Position numbers and translations under genes: made by a program. Positions 7,151 through 13,910 of a stretch of DNA of 20,624 nucleotides are shown here, piece after piece. The notes below the pieces were generated by a model, which ran no database searches, had not been told where the DNA came from, and saw only the letters and a list, made by a program, of their open reading frames with translations. The DNA comes from Bacteroidia bacterium (lineage in GTDB: Bacteria > Bacteroidota > Bacteroidia > SpSt-205): contig JANXCJ010000019.1 in assembly GCA_025060275.1 (NCBI GenBank), positions 1 through 20,624 on the forward strand, written 5' to 3'. Each line of letters opens with the position of its first letter. Position 1 is the stretch's first letter.

Positions 7151-8260
7151 CTATACAGGTTGAAGTAGTGGTTTTCCTTCCCAAAGGAGGCAAGTAGCCT
7201 TTAGAATTTCGTCCTCTGTATGGAGTTTTGGTTTATCAGCTTTTTGACGAAATAGAGAAAGAAACTCGGAGAAGTTTCGGCTTAGCATTTGAGAAGCATG
7301 GACCGGAAGTGTAGCCGGTAGGTTAGTAGGAGCTATGAGAGTGACCCCATTTAGTACTTGGATTTTACCGGGTAGGGTTTCTTCGCAGTTGCCTCCTGTT
7401 TCCGCTGCTAAATCCACGATGACTGAGCCGGGTTTCATAGCCTTTCGCATATCAGCACTAATCAATTTAGGGGCGAAGCGACCTGGTACAGCGGCCGTAG
7501 TGATGACAATATCTGAACGAGTAACATAAGTAGCCAAGGCTTCTCGCTGAAGGCGCTGCTCCTCAGGTGATAACTCACGAGCATATCCTCCTGCCACTTC
7601 TCCGGATGCATCCAAAGTGAGCGGGAGGAATTTTGCGCCTAGGCTTTCCACCTGCTCCTTAGCTGCGGGACGAATATCGTATCCCTCCACTTGAGCACCT
7701 AAGCGGCGAGCTGTAGCAATCGCTTGTAATCCAGCGACTCCTGCCCCAATCACTAACACGCGAGCAGGCGCTAAAGTACCTGCAGCCGTGGTCATCATTG
7801 GAAAGACCCTAAGGAAGTGATTGGCTGCCAGCAAGACAGCCTTATATCCTGCCAAAGCAGCCATAGAAGATAATACATCCATGCTCTGAGCTCTGGTAAT
7901 ACGGGGTAGTTTCTCTAAAGCAAAGACTGTCCAACCCTTCTGCTCTAAAGCTTTGAGAGCTTCTGGATAGCGCCAAGCTTGTAATATGCCTATGAGAGTT
8001 TTGCCCGTAGGAAGAGACTCAACGCTCTCCGGCATGTGCAAGCTTAGCAGAATATCCGCTGCTTCATAAACAGCCTCAGGGTTAGGAAGCACTTCCGCGC
8101 CTGCAGCCTTATATTCTTGATCAGACAAAAATATACTCTCACCCACCCCCGCTTGAACTATTATATGATAACCCCATTCTCTCAGGCGCCGTAAGCTTTC
8201 GGGAATGAGAGGTACGCGCGTCTCTCCAAATCTTTTCTCTACCACTATGCCTACCCGCAT
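7151..8260 (-). CDS. pntAA: NAD(P) transhydrogenase subunit alpha, soluble NAD(H)-binding part
   Basis: The cytosolic dI domain, which binds NAD(H); related to alanine dehydrogenase. It has 369 residues, the usual length for the split alpha subunit. The N-terminal substrate-like domain starts MRVGIVVEKRFGETRVPLIP. The Rossmann fold has VLVIGAGVAGLQAIATARRLGAQVEGYDIRP (about residues 168-198), followed by VTRSDIVITTAAVPGR and the VIVDLAAETGGN motif. It is the first gene of the eight-gene minus-strand run. A TATATTTG box (8269-8276) lies 8 nt before its ATG. It is divergent from the GT4 glycosyltransferase gene, with 47 nt between the two start codons. Confidence 0.96.
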   Translation of the reverse strand: MRVGIVVEKRFGETRVPLIPESLRRLREWGYHIIVQAGVGESIFLSDQEYKAAGAEVLPNPEAVYEAADILLSLHMPESVESLPTGKTLIGILQAWRYPEALKALEQKGWTVFALEKLPRITRAQSMDVLSSMAALAGYKAVLLAANHFLRVFPMMTTAAGTLAPARVLVIGAGVAGLQAIATARRLGAQVEGYDIRPAAKEQVESLGAKFLPLTLDASGEVAGGYARELSPEEQRLQREALATYVTRSDIVITTAAVPGRFAPKLISADMRKAMKPGSVIVDLAAETGGNCEETLPGKIQVLNGVTLIAPTNLPATLPVHASQMLSRNFSEFLSLFRQKADKPKLHTEDEILKATCLLWEGKPLLQPV

Positions 8261-8268
8261 GTCGCTCG

Positions 8269-8276
8269 CAAATATA
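8269..8276 (-). promoter_or_regulatory. -7 box TATATTTG for pntAA
   Basis: Exact TAnnTTTG on the minus strand, 8 nt before the pntAA ATG. Transcription would start within about 4 nt of the start codon. No obvious -33 TTTG. Confidence 0.6.
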
Positions 8277-8293
8277 GCGCAAATCCTCTCCTT

Positions 8294-8301
8294 TATATTT
8301 G
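8294..8301 (+). promoter_or_regulatory. -7 box TATATTTG for the GT4-GT2-rpe unit
   Basis: Exact TAnnTTTG on the plus strand, 6 nt before the GTG at 8308. It has the same eight bases as the divergent pntAA box, and 17 nt separate the two boxes. Confidence 0.6.
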
Positions 8302-8307
8302 TAAATA

Positions 8308-9459
8308 GTGCCGCCTATTCGCGTGCTACACCTGGCTAGGATAATCAACCGAAATGACTTCATAGACACCATTGTACGCTATTTACCCCGGGACAGATTT
8401 AGTTTGGAAGTAGCCACCTTTGATAGAAAGGCTCCCATTGCACCGCCTATGTATGAGGAAGTTGGTATTCCACACCATCTTATTCCTGTCCGGCACATGC
8501 GAGCTTACCCCAGCTATGTCTTAGCTGCCTTTAAGCTGAGGAGCCTTCTCAAGAAAAGGCAAATTCAAATTCTCCACACACATCATTACTGGGAAGGCAT
8601 TGTAGGAGCCCTCGCTAAGCTCCTATACCCACCTGTTAAGTTCATACTGCATAGGCACTATACCGAAGATATAACTAGAATTACAGGTATAAAGAATAAA
8701 GTTTTACTCAAACTAGAATTATTTAGTCATAAAATGGCAGATAAAATCATCGTTTCTACAAATACCATGAAAAAGTTCATAGAAAGTTTTTACAACACAA
8801 GCAAGCTACCTCCGATAGAAGTTATTCCGTATGGCTTCGCTTTTCAGGAGTATAAATACTACCCTCCCTCTCCCGTAGAAAGAGAGAGGGTCCGCCGAGA
8901 GATGGGGATTTCTGAGAGCACTGTCGTCATAGCCAATTTAGGGACCCATAGACAGCTAAAGAATCAAATCATGCTCCTGAAGGCTTTCAGTAGGCTCTAC
9001 AAAGAGAATTTGCCTGTAGGTTTATGGTTCATCGGGGAAGGTCCTGATACGAAAATGCTTCAGCAATTTGCTCAGGAGCGGGAAATACCGGTTACATTTT
9101 TCGGATGGAAGAAAGCTGAGGAAGTGCGACTCCTCGTAGGAGCAGCTGACATCATAGCGCATACTAGCTATTCAGAGGCCTTCCCACAAGTCATGGTGGA
9201 AGCCCTTGCCCTTGAGAGGGCACTAGTGATAACAGCGGTATCTGGTGCTCAGGACTGGCTAAGACACAGAGAACATGCATGGCTTATCCCTGTTGGCGAT
9301 GAAAATGCTCTTTATGAGGGCTTGCGCACACTGATTAGCAGTCCTGAAACTCGGCACAGATTGGGTACTGCAGGGGCTTTGCACGTGAAAGAGCTTTTTG
9401 AGCATCATCGCGTGAATTCCCTTTATGCAGAACTATATGAATCTTTATGCTCCCTGTAA
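8308..9459 (+). CDS. Glycosyltransferase family 4 (GT-B fold)
   Basis: A 383-residue GT-B enzyme. The N-terminal acceptor domain begins with the beta strand IRVLHLARI and contains a His-rich segment (LHTHHYWEGIVGAL) typical of GT4. The C-terminal donor domain (about 200 onward) has VIANLGTHRQLKNQIMLLKAF, LWFIGEGPDTKML, VTFFGWKKAEEVRLLVGAADI and the E-x7-E nucleotide-sugar motif EAFPQVMVE. The donor and acceptor cannot be told from sequence; polysaccharide or glycolipid synthesis is likely. The start is GTG at 8308, chosen because the first strand begins four residues later and no ATG is near. The gene overlaps the next glycosyltransferase by 13 nt, so the pair probably act in the same pathway. 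Confidence 0.9.
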   Translation: MPPIRVLHLARIINRNDFIDTIVRYLPRDRFSLEVATFDRKAPIAPPMYEEVGIPHHLIPVRHMRAYPSYVLAAFKLRSLLKKRQIQILHTHHYWEGIVGALAKLLYPPVKFILHRHYTEDITRITGIKNKVLLKLELFSHKMADKIIVSTNTMKKFIESFYNTSKLPPIEVIPYGFAFQEYKYYPPSPVERERVRREMGISESTVVIANLGTHRQLKNQIMLLKAFSRLYKENLPVGLWFIGEGPDTKMLQQFAQEREIPVTFFGWKKAEEVRLLVGAADIIAHTSYSEAFPQVMVEALALERALVITAVSGAQDWLRHREHAWLIPVGDENALYEGLRTLISSPETRHRLGTAGALHVKELFEHHRVNSLYAELYESLCSL

Positions 9460-10451
9460 GTGTAATCATCCCGGCCTACAATGAAGCTTCTAATTTAGGG
9501 CGCCTATTAGAGAGTCTTTTGTCTCAGTCCCCACCACCGGGAGAAATCATTGTGGTAGACGCAGGTTCAACTGATGAGACGCCCACCATAGCAGAGAGCT
9601 ACGGCGTGCGGGTTCTGCGAGTCAATAAAGCATATCCTGGCCAGGCGCGCAACATAGGGATTGCCCATGCTTCATATGATATAGTAGCATGCTGGGATGG
9701 GAGTATGTGGCTTGCACCCTCCTGTTTATTCTATCTCTTGGAGCCTATCCTAAGGGGAGAGGCAGATATTAGTCAAGGGCATCTTGAGATTGAGCCGCTT
9801 ACAAAAGCTTCCATCCTGCAGTTCACTATTTTACAACCTCCTTATACTGACAGACTACCTACAGGTCACTTCCTTTATTGTCACCCCGTAGCATGTGTTG
9901 CTTTTCGCAAGGTGCTTTGGCAGCAAGTAGGAGGTTTTAGACCTTGGAGAGCCCGGGAGGATAGTGATTTCCGCAAAAGGATAGAAAGCACGGGAGCGCG
10001 AGTAGCCCTTTGCCCAAAAGCCGTAAGCTATTGGAATCCTGCCGAAAGTTTTGAGAGCCTCTATCGTAAAGTTCGCCTCTATGGTCGACACAATCTTCTC
10101 TCAGGCAATCCATGGGAGTGGTACGGAGGGATACTAAGAGTTTACATTTCCTACTTAGCTGCAGGATTATTGTTTTATCTATGGAAAGGCAGCTTAGTAG
10201 CCTTGGGGATATTAGGTGTTATCATGGGTGGAGGACTTATGCGAACGGCAAGAAAGATTTACCTTTACTATCCCTACTGGAAAATGAAGCACCGATTAGG
10301 TTTTTGCAATATTCTGCCTCTCCTCTTTGGAGGCACGATACTTCTCTTAGCAACAGATTTTGCTTCTTTGCAGGGAGTCGTTGATTGGCTTCTAAAGGAT
10401 AAGCTGCGTTTAGACCCCGAGACTTTTCCAGAGCCTGTTATTGTAGCTTAG
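9447..10451 (+). CDS. Glycosyltransferase family 2 with C-terminal membrane segments
   Basis: A GT-A fold enzyme of 334 residues. The N-terminus PVSVIIPAYNEASNLGRLLESLLSQS and EIIVVDAGSTDETPTIAESYGVRV is classical GT2, followed by GQARNIGIAHASYDIVACWDGS. In that last motif the metal-binding acidic motif is reduced to a single Asp (WDGS), which may be a family variant. A catalytic-type acidic motif follows (GFRPWRAREDSDFRKRI). The C-terminal third has two or three hydrophobic stretches (YLAAGLLFYLW...LGILGVIMGGGL and NILPLLFGGTILLLATDF), so the enzyme is membrane-anchored. The substrate is unknown. It overlaps the GT4 gene and precedes rpe by 18 nt. Confidence 0.88.
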   Translation: MLPVSVIIPAYNEASNLGRLLESLLSQSPPPGEIIVVDAGSTDETPTIAESYGVRVLRVNKAYPGQARNIGIAHASYDIVACWDGSMWLAPSCLFYLLEPILRGEADISQGHLEIEPLTKASILQFTILQPPYTDRLPTGHFLYCHPVACVAFRKVLWQQVGGFRPWRAREDSDFRKRIESTGARVALCPKAVSYWNPAESFESLYRKVRLYGRHNLLSGNPWEWYGGILRVYISYLAAGLLFYLWKGSLVALGILGVIMGGGLMRTARKIYLYYPYWKMKHRLGFCNILPLLFGGTILLLATDFASLQGVVDWLLKDKLRLDPETFPEPVIVA

Positions 10452-10457
10452 ATATCC

Positions 10458-10465
10458 CAAATTTG
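10458..10465 (+). promoter_or_regulatory. Possible -7 box CAAATTTG before rpe
   Basis: One mismatch to TAnnTTTG (C for the first T), 4 nt before the rpe ATG, in the 18-nt gap after the GT2 gene. The matching spacing makes it a candidate internal promoter, but it is weaker than the exact boxes. Confidence 0.3.
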
Positions 10466-10469
10466 TCTA

Positions 10470-11132
10470 ATGAAAGCTCCCCTCATATTCCCCTCTCTCC
10501 TCTCTGCAGACTTTGGACGGCTTGCAGAGGAAATCAATACTTTAGAAAACTTAGGCGTGGAGGGACTACATTGCGACATAATGGATGGCGTATTTGTTCC
10601 AAATATCTCTTTTGGATTACCCGTATTGGAGGCTATACGCCGTTACAGTACGAAGCCATTAGATGTGCATCTTATGATTCAGCATCCAGAGCGATACATA
10701 GAAGCCTTCGCAAGGGCAGGAGCGGATATTCTTACTTTTCACTGGGAAGCTACGCCCCACGCCGATCGCTTAGTTCAGCAGATACGCATCTTTGGCAAAA
10801 AGGTAGGCATAGCCCTAAATCCCGCTACTCCCGTAGAGGTACTACGGGAAATCTTACCTGAATTAGATTTAGTATGCCTAATGGGAGTAAATCCGGGTTT
10901 TGGCGGGCAAACATTTATACCCTATGTGGCTCACAAACTCCAAAGGCTCGTAGAGCTGCGAAGCTTTTTAGGGGCTCACACCTTTATAGAGGTAGACGGG
11001 GGTATTTCGCAGGATACTGCACCCCTCGTAGCCTCAGCAGACATATGGGTCGTCGGTAGTAGCCTCCTAAATGCTCCGGAGCGGTCTGCTGTCCTACAGA
11101 GCTTGCGTAAAGCCCATCTACCGACTACTTAA
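10470..11132 (+). CDS. rpe: Ribulose-phosphate 3-epimerase
   Basis: Interconverts ribulose-5-phosphate and xylulose-5-phosphate in the pentose phosphate pathway; cytosolic TIM barrel. The protein has 220 residues, the standard length. Motifs are SLLSADFGRLAEE at the N-terminus, HCDIMDGVFVPNISFG with the metal-binding His and catalytic Asp, DVHLMIQHPERYI with the second His, GVNPGFGGQTFIP (phosphate loop), and IEVDGGISQDTAPLVASADIWVVGSSLL with the second catalytic Asp and second phosphate site. It is third in the plus-strand glycosyltransferase unit, but its function is not specific to that unit and it may have its own weak promoter. Confidence 0.97.
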   Translation: MKAPLIFPSLLSADFGRLAEEINTLENLGVEGLHCDIMDGVFVPNISFGLPVLEAIRRYSTKPLDVHLMIQHPERYIEAFARAGADILTFHWEATPHADRLVQQIRIFGKKVGIALNPATPVEVLREILPELDLVCLMGVNPGFGGQTFIPYVAHKLQRLVELRSFLGAHTFIEVDGGISQDTAPLVASADIWVVGSSLLNAPERSAVLQSLRKAHLPTT

Positions 11133-11157
11133 AAATAAGTGATTGCTAAGTAATGCG

Positions 11158-11165
11158 TATATTTG
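11158..11165 (+). promoter_or_regulatory. -7 box TATATTTG for the outer-membrane protein-pcm unit
   Basis: Exact TAnnTTTG, 7 nt before the ATG at 11173. It argues against the upstream TTG start at 11143, which would lie ahead of the promoter box. Confidence 0.6.
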
Positions 11166-11172
11166 CGCTGCT

Positions 11173-11958
11173 ATGACATCCATAAGAGTATGTGCTAAGC
11201 TTGTCCCTCTCCTTTCTCTCCTCTCCTTGTGGGCACAGGAGGTAGAAGAAAGAGAAGATGAAGAAAGTATAGAACCCCCCTACTATCATCATAAGCCCAG
11301 CCCCTGGCGATGGGAGCTATACTCCGAAATTGGCTACAATCAATTCTTAGGTATTCCAGAAACCCTTCGCAATTCTCTGGAGGGCTTAGGCTCAGTAAAG
11401 GTTAACCTGTACCTCATGCCTATGCTCCATATCGGTCAAGCATTCTACATAGGGACAGGTATAGGTCTCACTATTCGGGAAACGCGGTTTGAGGAACCTG
11501 TAGCACTCTTTCCTCAAGCTGATAAAAGATTAGGATACAGAATAGACTCCCTGTCCTCTAATATTCGTGCTAAAAGCAAGCTGCAATTAGGCTACTTACG
11601 GATTCCTTTGGAGATAGGGCTGCTATATAGGAAGTTCAACCTTGCTTTATACGGGTATGGAGAGCTTCTCACTTGGGCTAAGCACAAGCGTAAATATCGT
11701 CAAGGAAGTGAACTTAGCCGCACGGTGGAGTACGGGAACAGGCTTTTTCTTACCGAGCCCCTCCAATATGGTGTAGGCGTACGATTGGGATACAGAGGGC
11801 TGGGATTATTTGCCTCCTATAATCTCTCTTTTCTATGGGAAGAAAGTAAAGGTCCCAGGCAGGTACGTCCTTTCCAAGCAGGCTTATATTTCTTTGACGC
11901 TCTAAGACTTGGAGGAAAAAGACTTCATAAGGGACGGACAACTGCTATCAGACTATAA
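11173..11958 (+). CDS. Outer-membrane beta-barrel protein (PorT/OMP_b-brl-like), unknown role
   Basis: A 261-residue exported protein. The N-terminus MTSIRVCAKLVPLLSLLSLWAQ is a signal peptide, followed by an acidic linker (EVEEREDEESIEPP). The rest is alternating amphipathic beta strands rich in Gly, Tyr and Leu, for example WELYSEIGYNQFLG, IGQAFYIGTGIGLTIRET, SKLQLGYLRIPLEIGLLYR and GVGVRLGYRGLGLFASYNLSF. The 'LGYLRIPLEIGL' block resembles the PorT-like outer-membrane beta-barrel families of Bacteroidota, but I cannot assign a specific protein. I chose the ATG at 11173 because it gives a clean signal peptide and follows a promoter box by 7 nt; a TTG at 11143 is also in frame. pcm follows after 3 nt. 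Type and location are fairly sure; function is not. Confidence 0.75.
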   Translation: MTSIRVCAKLVPLLSLLSLWAQEVEEREDEESIEPPYYHHKPSPWRWELYSEIGYNQFLGIPETLRNSLEGLGSVKVNLYLMPMLHIGQAFYIGTGIGLTIRETRFEEPVALFPQADKRLGYRIDSLSSNIRAKSKLQLGYLRIPLEIGLLYRKFNLALYGYGELLTWAKHKRKYRQGSELSRTVEYGNRLFLTEPLQYGVGVRLGYRGLGLFASYNLSFLWEESKGPRQVRPFQAGLYFFDALRLGGKRLHKGRTTAIRL

Positions 11959-11961
11959 GAA

Positions 11962-12606
11962 ATGGGGCTTTCTCTTGGAGATCCACCTCGCTATCAAGGA
12001 TTAAGAGCTAAACTTATCTCCCATTTGGAGAAAAAGGGTATCAAAGATTTGGTAGTTCTTACAGCCATGAGGCGGGTTCCACGACATCTTTTTGTGGATC
12101 CCACTTTTATTGAACATGCATATTCAGACCAGGCTCTGCCTATTTTGTGCGGTCAGACTATCAGTCAGCCTTATACAGTGGCTTATCAGACGGAGCTGCT
12201 CCAGGTGCATCCAGGACACAAGGTTTTAGAGGTAGGCACTGGCTCTGGCTATCAGTGCGCAGTGCTGTGCGAGTTAGGAGCGGAAGTTTATTCAATAGAA
12301 CTAGAACGAACCTTGTACGAAAGAGCAAAAGCATTATTGAAAGAACTGGGGTATAGGCCTCTCCTCCGCTGGGGTGATGGTAGATTGGGGTGGCCTAATT
12401 ATGCGCCGTTTGACCGTATCTTGCTCACTGCGGCTACTGAGGAGGTACCCCTTAACCTAATTGCTCAGCTTGCAGAGGGAGGACGCCTCGTAGCCCCCAT
12501 AGGCAAAGAGAATACACAAACTATGATGGTAGGCACTAAGATAAAGGGTACCATGAAATGGGAAGAAAAGGGAACCTTTCGCTTTGTGCCACTGAGAACT
12601 GCCTAA
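11962..12606 (+). CDS. pcm: Protein-L-isoaspartate O-methyltransferase
   Basis: Methylates L-isoaspartyl residues with S-adenosylmethionine to start repair of damaged proteins; cytosolic. The protein has 214 residues, normal for the family. Family landmarks are AMRRVPRHLFVDP, AYSDQALPILCGQTISQPYTVA (isoaspartate-binding loop), the SAM motif VLEVGTGSGYQCAVL, the acidic SIELE, GDGRLGWPNYAPFDRILLTAATEEVP, and EGGRLVAPIG. It starts at an ATG 3 nt after the outer-membrane protein gene and is probably co-transcribed with it. It ends 1 nt from the end of convergent ychF, leaving no room for an intergenic terminator. Confidence 0.95.
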   Translation: MGLSLGDPPRYQGLRAKLISHLEKKGIKDLVVLTAMRRVPRHLFVDPTFIEHAYSDQALPILCGQTISQPYTVAYQTELLQVHPGHKVLEVGTGSGYQCAVLCELGAEVYSIELERTLYERAKALLKELGYRPLLRWGDGRLGWPNYAPFDRILLTAATEEVPLNLIAQLAEGGRLVAPIGKENTQTMMVGTKIKGTMKWEEKGTFRFVPLRTA

Positions 12607-12607
12607 T

Positions 12608-13708
12608 CTAGACGGCAAAACGAATATAGATTATATCTCCATCCTGGACCACGTAATCTTTTCCCTCTAAGCGTAGCTTGCCTGCTGCCTTTGCCCCTTC
12701 TTCTCCTCTACATTCTATAAAATCCCAGTAGGATATGACTTCTGCTCGGATAAAGCCACGGGCCATATCGGTATGAATTTTTGCTGCTGCTTGCTGGGCT
12801 GTAGTTCCTTTTCTAAGAGTCCAAGCTCGGATCTCCTTAGGTCCCACCGTAAAAAAAGTAATCAAACCCAGTAACTGGTAAGCATGCCGGATAAGTTGCG
12901 GAAGAACAGGCTCTTCTATCCCATAGAGACTCATAAAGGCCGCTCGCTCTTCCTCAGGTAAAAGGACAAGCTGGGCTTCCAAAGTAGCACAGAGCATTAT
13001 GAAGGGCATATTTTCAGCTTCAGCCATACGGCGTACAGCTTCCGTCATGCTATTTCCCCGAGGAAGGCTTGCTTCATCTACATTTGCTATGTACAGAACT
13101 GGCTTAAGTGTAAGAAGATGAAAGGTCCCTAAAAAGGCTCTTTCTTCTTCGCTGAGGGGTAAGTTTCGCAGACTAGTCATAGAAGAAAGGTAGGCTCTGG
13201 CCTTTTCTACGACCTCCAAACGCTTTTGTGCTTCAATGCTACCTCCCAATTTAGCCTCTCGTTGTAGGCGGGGCAGAACCTTATCTAATGTCTCCAAATC
13301 TTTGAGCTGTAGCTCTGTATCTACGATTTCCTTATCTCGTAGAGCGTTGGGAGACCCCTCCACATGGAGAATCTCCGGACTCTCAAAGCACCGAAGTACG
13401 TGTAAGATAGCCTCCACCTCCCTGATATGAGATAAAAATTGATTACCTAATCCCTCCCCTGCGTGGGCACCTTTCACTAAGCCCGCTATATCTACTATTC
13501 TTAGCGCGGTGGGAGTAACTTTTTCGGTAGGGAGTATTGTGGCTAATTCATGAAGACGAGGATCAGGTACAGGCACGATCGCCTGATTAGGCTCAATTGT
13601 ACAGAAGGGGTAATTAGCTGCTGCTGCGAGGGCGGTACCCGCCAGGGCATTGAAGAGTGTAGACTTACCAACGTTTGGCAGACCCACTATACCACAAGCC
13701 AGACCCAT
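12608..13708 (-). CDS. ychF: Redox-regulated ATPase YchF (Obg-related)
   Basis: Ribosome-associated P-loop ATPase of the Obg/TRAFAC class. The protein has 366 residues, matching the family. Motifs in order are the G1 loop GIVGLPNVGKSTLFNAL (residues 6-22), the switch regions with DIAGLVKGAHAGEGLGNQFL, then VLYIANVDE. In the last motif the GTP-specific NKxD is replaced by N-x-D-E, the known reason YchF prefers ATP. A coiled-coil insertion lies in the middle, and the C-terminal TGS domain (about 280-364) runs from YQLLGLITFFTVGPKEIRAW to EGKDYVVQDGDIIYIRF. The start is ATG at 13708. It lies 28 nt from divergent tRNA-Ser. Confidence 0.97.
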   Translation of the reverse strand: MGLACGIVGLPNVGKSTLFNALAGTALAAAANYPFCTIEPNQAIVPVPDPRLHELATILPTEKVTPTALRIVDIAGLVKGAHAGEGLGNQFLSHIREVEAILHVLRCFESPEILHVEGSPNALRDKEIVDTELQLKDLETLDKVLPRLQREAKLGGSIEAQKRLEVVEKARAYLSSMTSLRNLPLSEEERAFLGTFHLLTLKPVLYIANVDEASLPRGNSMTEAVRRMAEAENMPFIMLCATLEAQLVLLPEEERAAFMSLYGIEEPVLPQLIRHAYQLLGLITFFTVGPKEIRAWTLRKGTTAQQAAAKIHTDMARGFIRAEVISYWDFIECRGEEGAKAAGKLRLEGKDYVVQDGDIIYIRFAV

Positions 13709-13715
13709 AGATACG

Positions 13716-13723
13716 CAAATTTT
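13716..13723 (-). promoter_or_regulatory. Possible -7 box AAAATTTG for ychF
   Basis: Matches TTTG, with one mismatch in the TA pair (AA), 7 nt before the ychF ATG. It lies 1 nt from the tRNA-Ser box on the opposite strand. Confidence 0.35.
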
Positions 13724-13724
13724 G

Positions 13725-13732
13725 TACTTTTG
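13725..13732 (+). promoter_or_regulatory. -7 box TACTTTTG for tRNA-Ser
   Basis: Exact TAnnTTTG, only 4 nt before the first base of the mature tRNA. It is the same eight bases as the SPFH promoter. Confidence 0.6.
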
Positions 13733-13736
13733 GATT

Positions 13737-13827
13737 GGAGAGGTGCCGGAGTGGTTGAACGGGCCTGACTCGAAATCAGGTAACTCGCCTAAAAGCGAGT
13801 TCGGGGGTTCGAATCCCCCTCTCTCCG
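13737..13827 (+). tRNA. tRNA-Ser, anticodon CGA (codon UCG)
   Basis: A complete class II cloverleaf of 91 nt. The acceptor strand GGAGAGG (13737-13743) pairs with 13820-13826, with one G-U at the inner end. The discriminator at 13827 is G, as expected for serine. The anticodon stem CCTGA/TCAGG encloses the loop CTCGAAA with anticodon CGA at 13771-13773. The long variable arm has a stem ACTCGC/GCGAGT, typical of serine. The T arm is GGGGG-TTCGAAT-CCCCC (13803-13819). CCA is not encoded; the bases after the discriminator are CTT. The gene is divergent from ychF and convergent with the porin. Confidence 0.97.
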
Positions 13828-13910
13828 CTTGTGTGGGGACTTAGAGGAATGACTTCAAATCATAGGGACTATACATACCCCATGAAAGATATGCAGGGAG
13901 CTGATGAAAG

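Noticed and set aside
11143..11172. Upstream TTG start of the outer-membrane protein, adding ten residues
   Set aside because: It lies before the TATATTTG box and disrupts the signal peptide; the ATG at 11173 fits better.
13861..13884. Inverted repeat CATAGGG/CCCCATG between tRNA-Ser and the porin end, as a bidirectional terminator
   Set aside because: One mismatch, a 10-nt loop and no U-tract on either strand; too weak to call.
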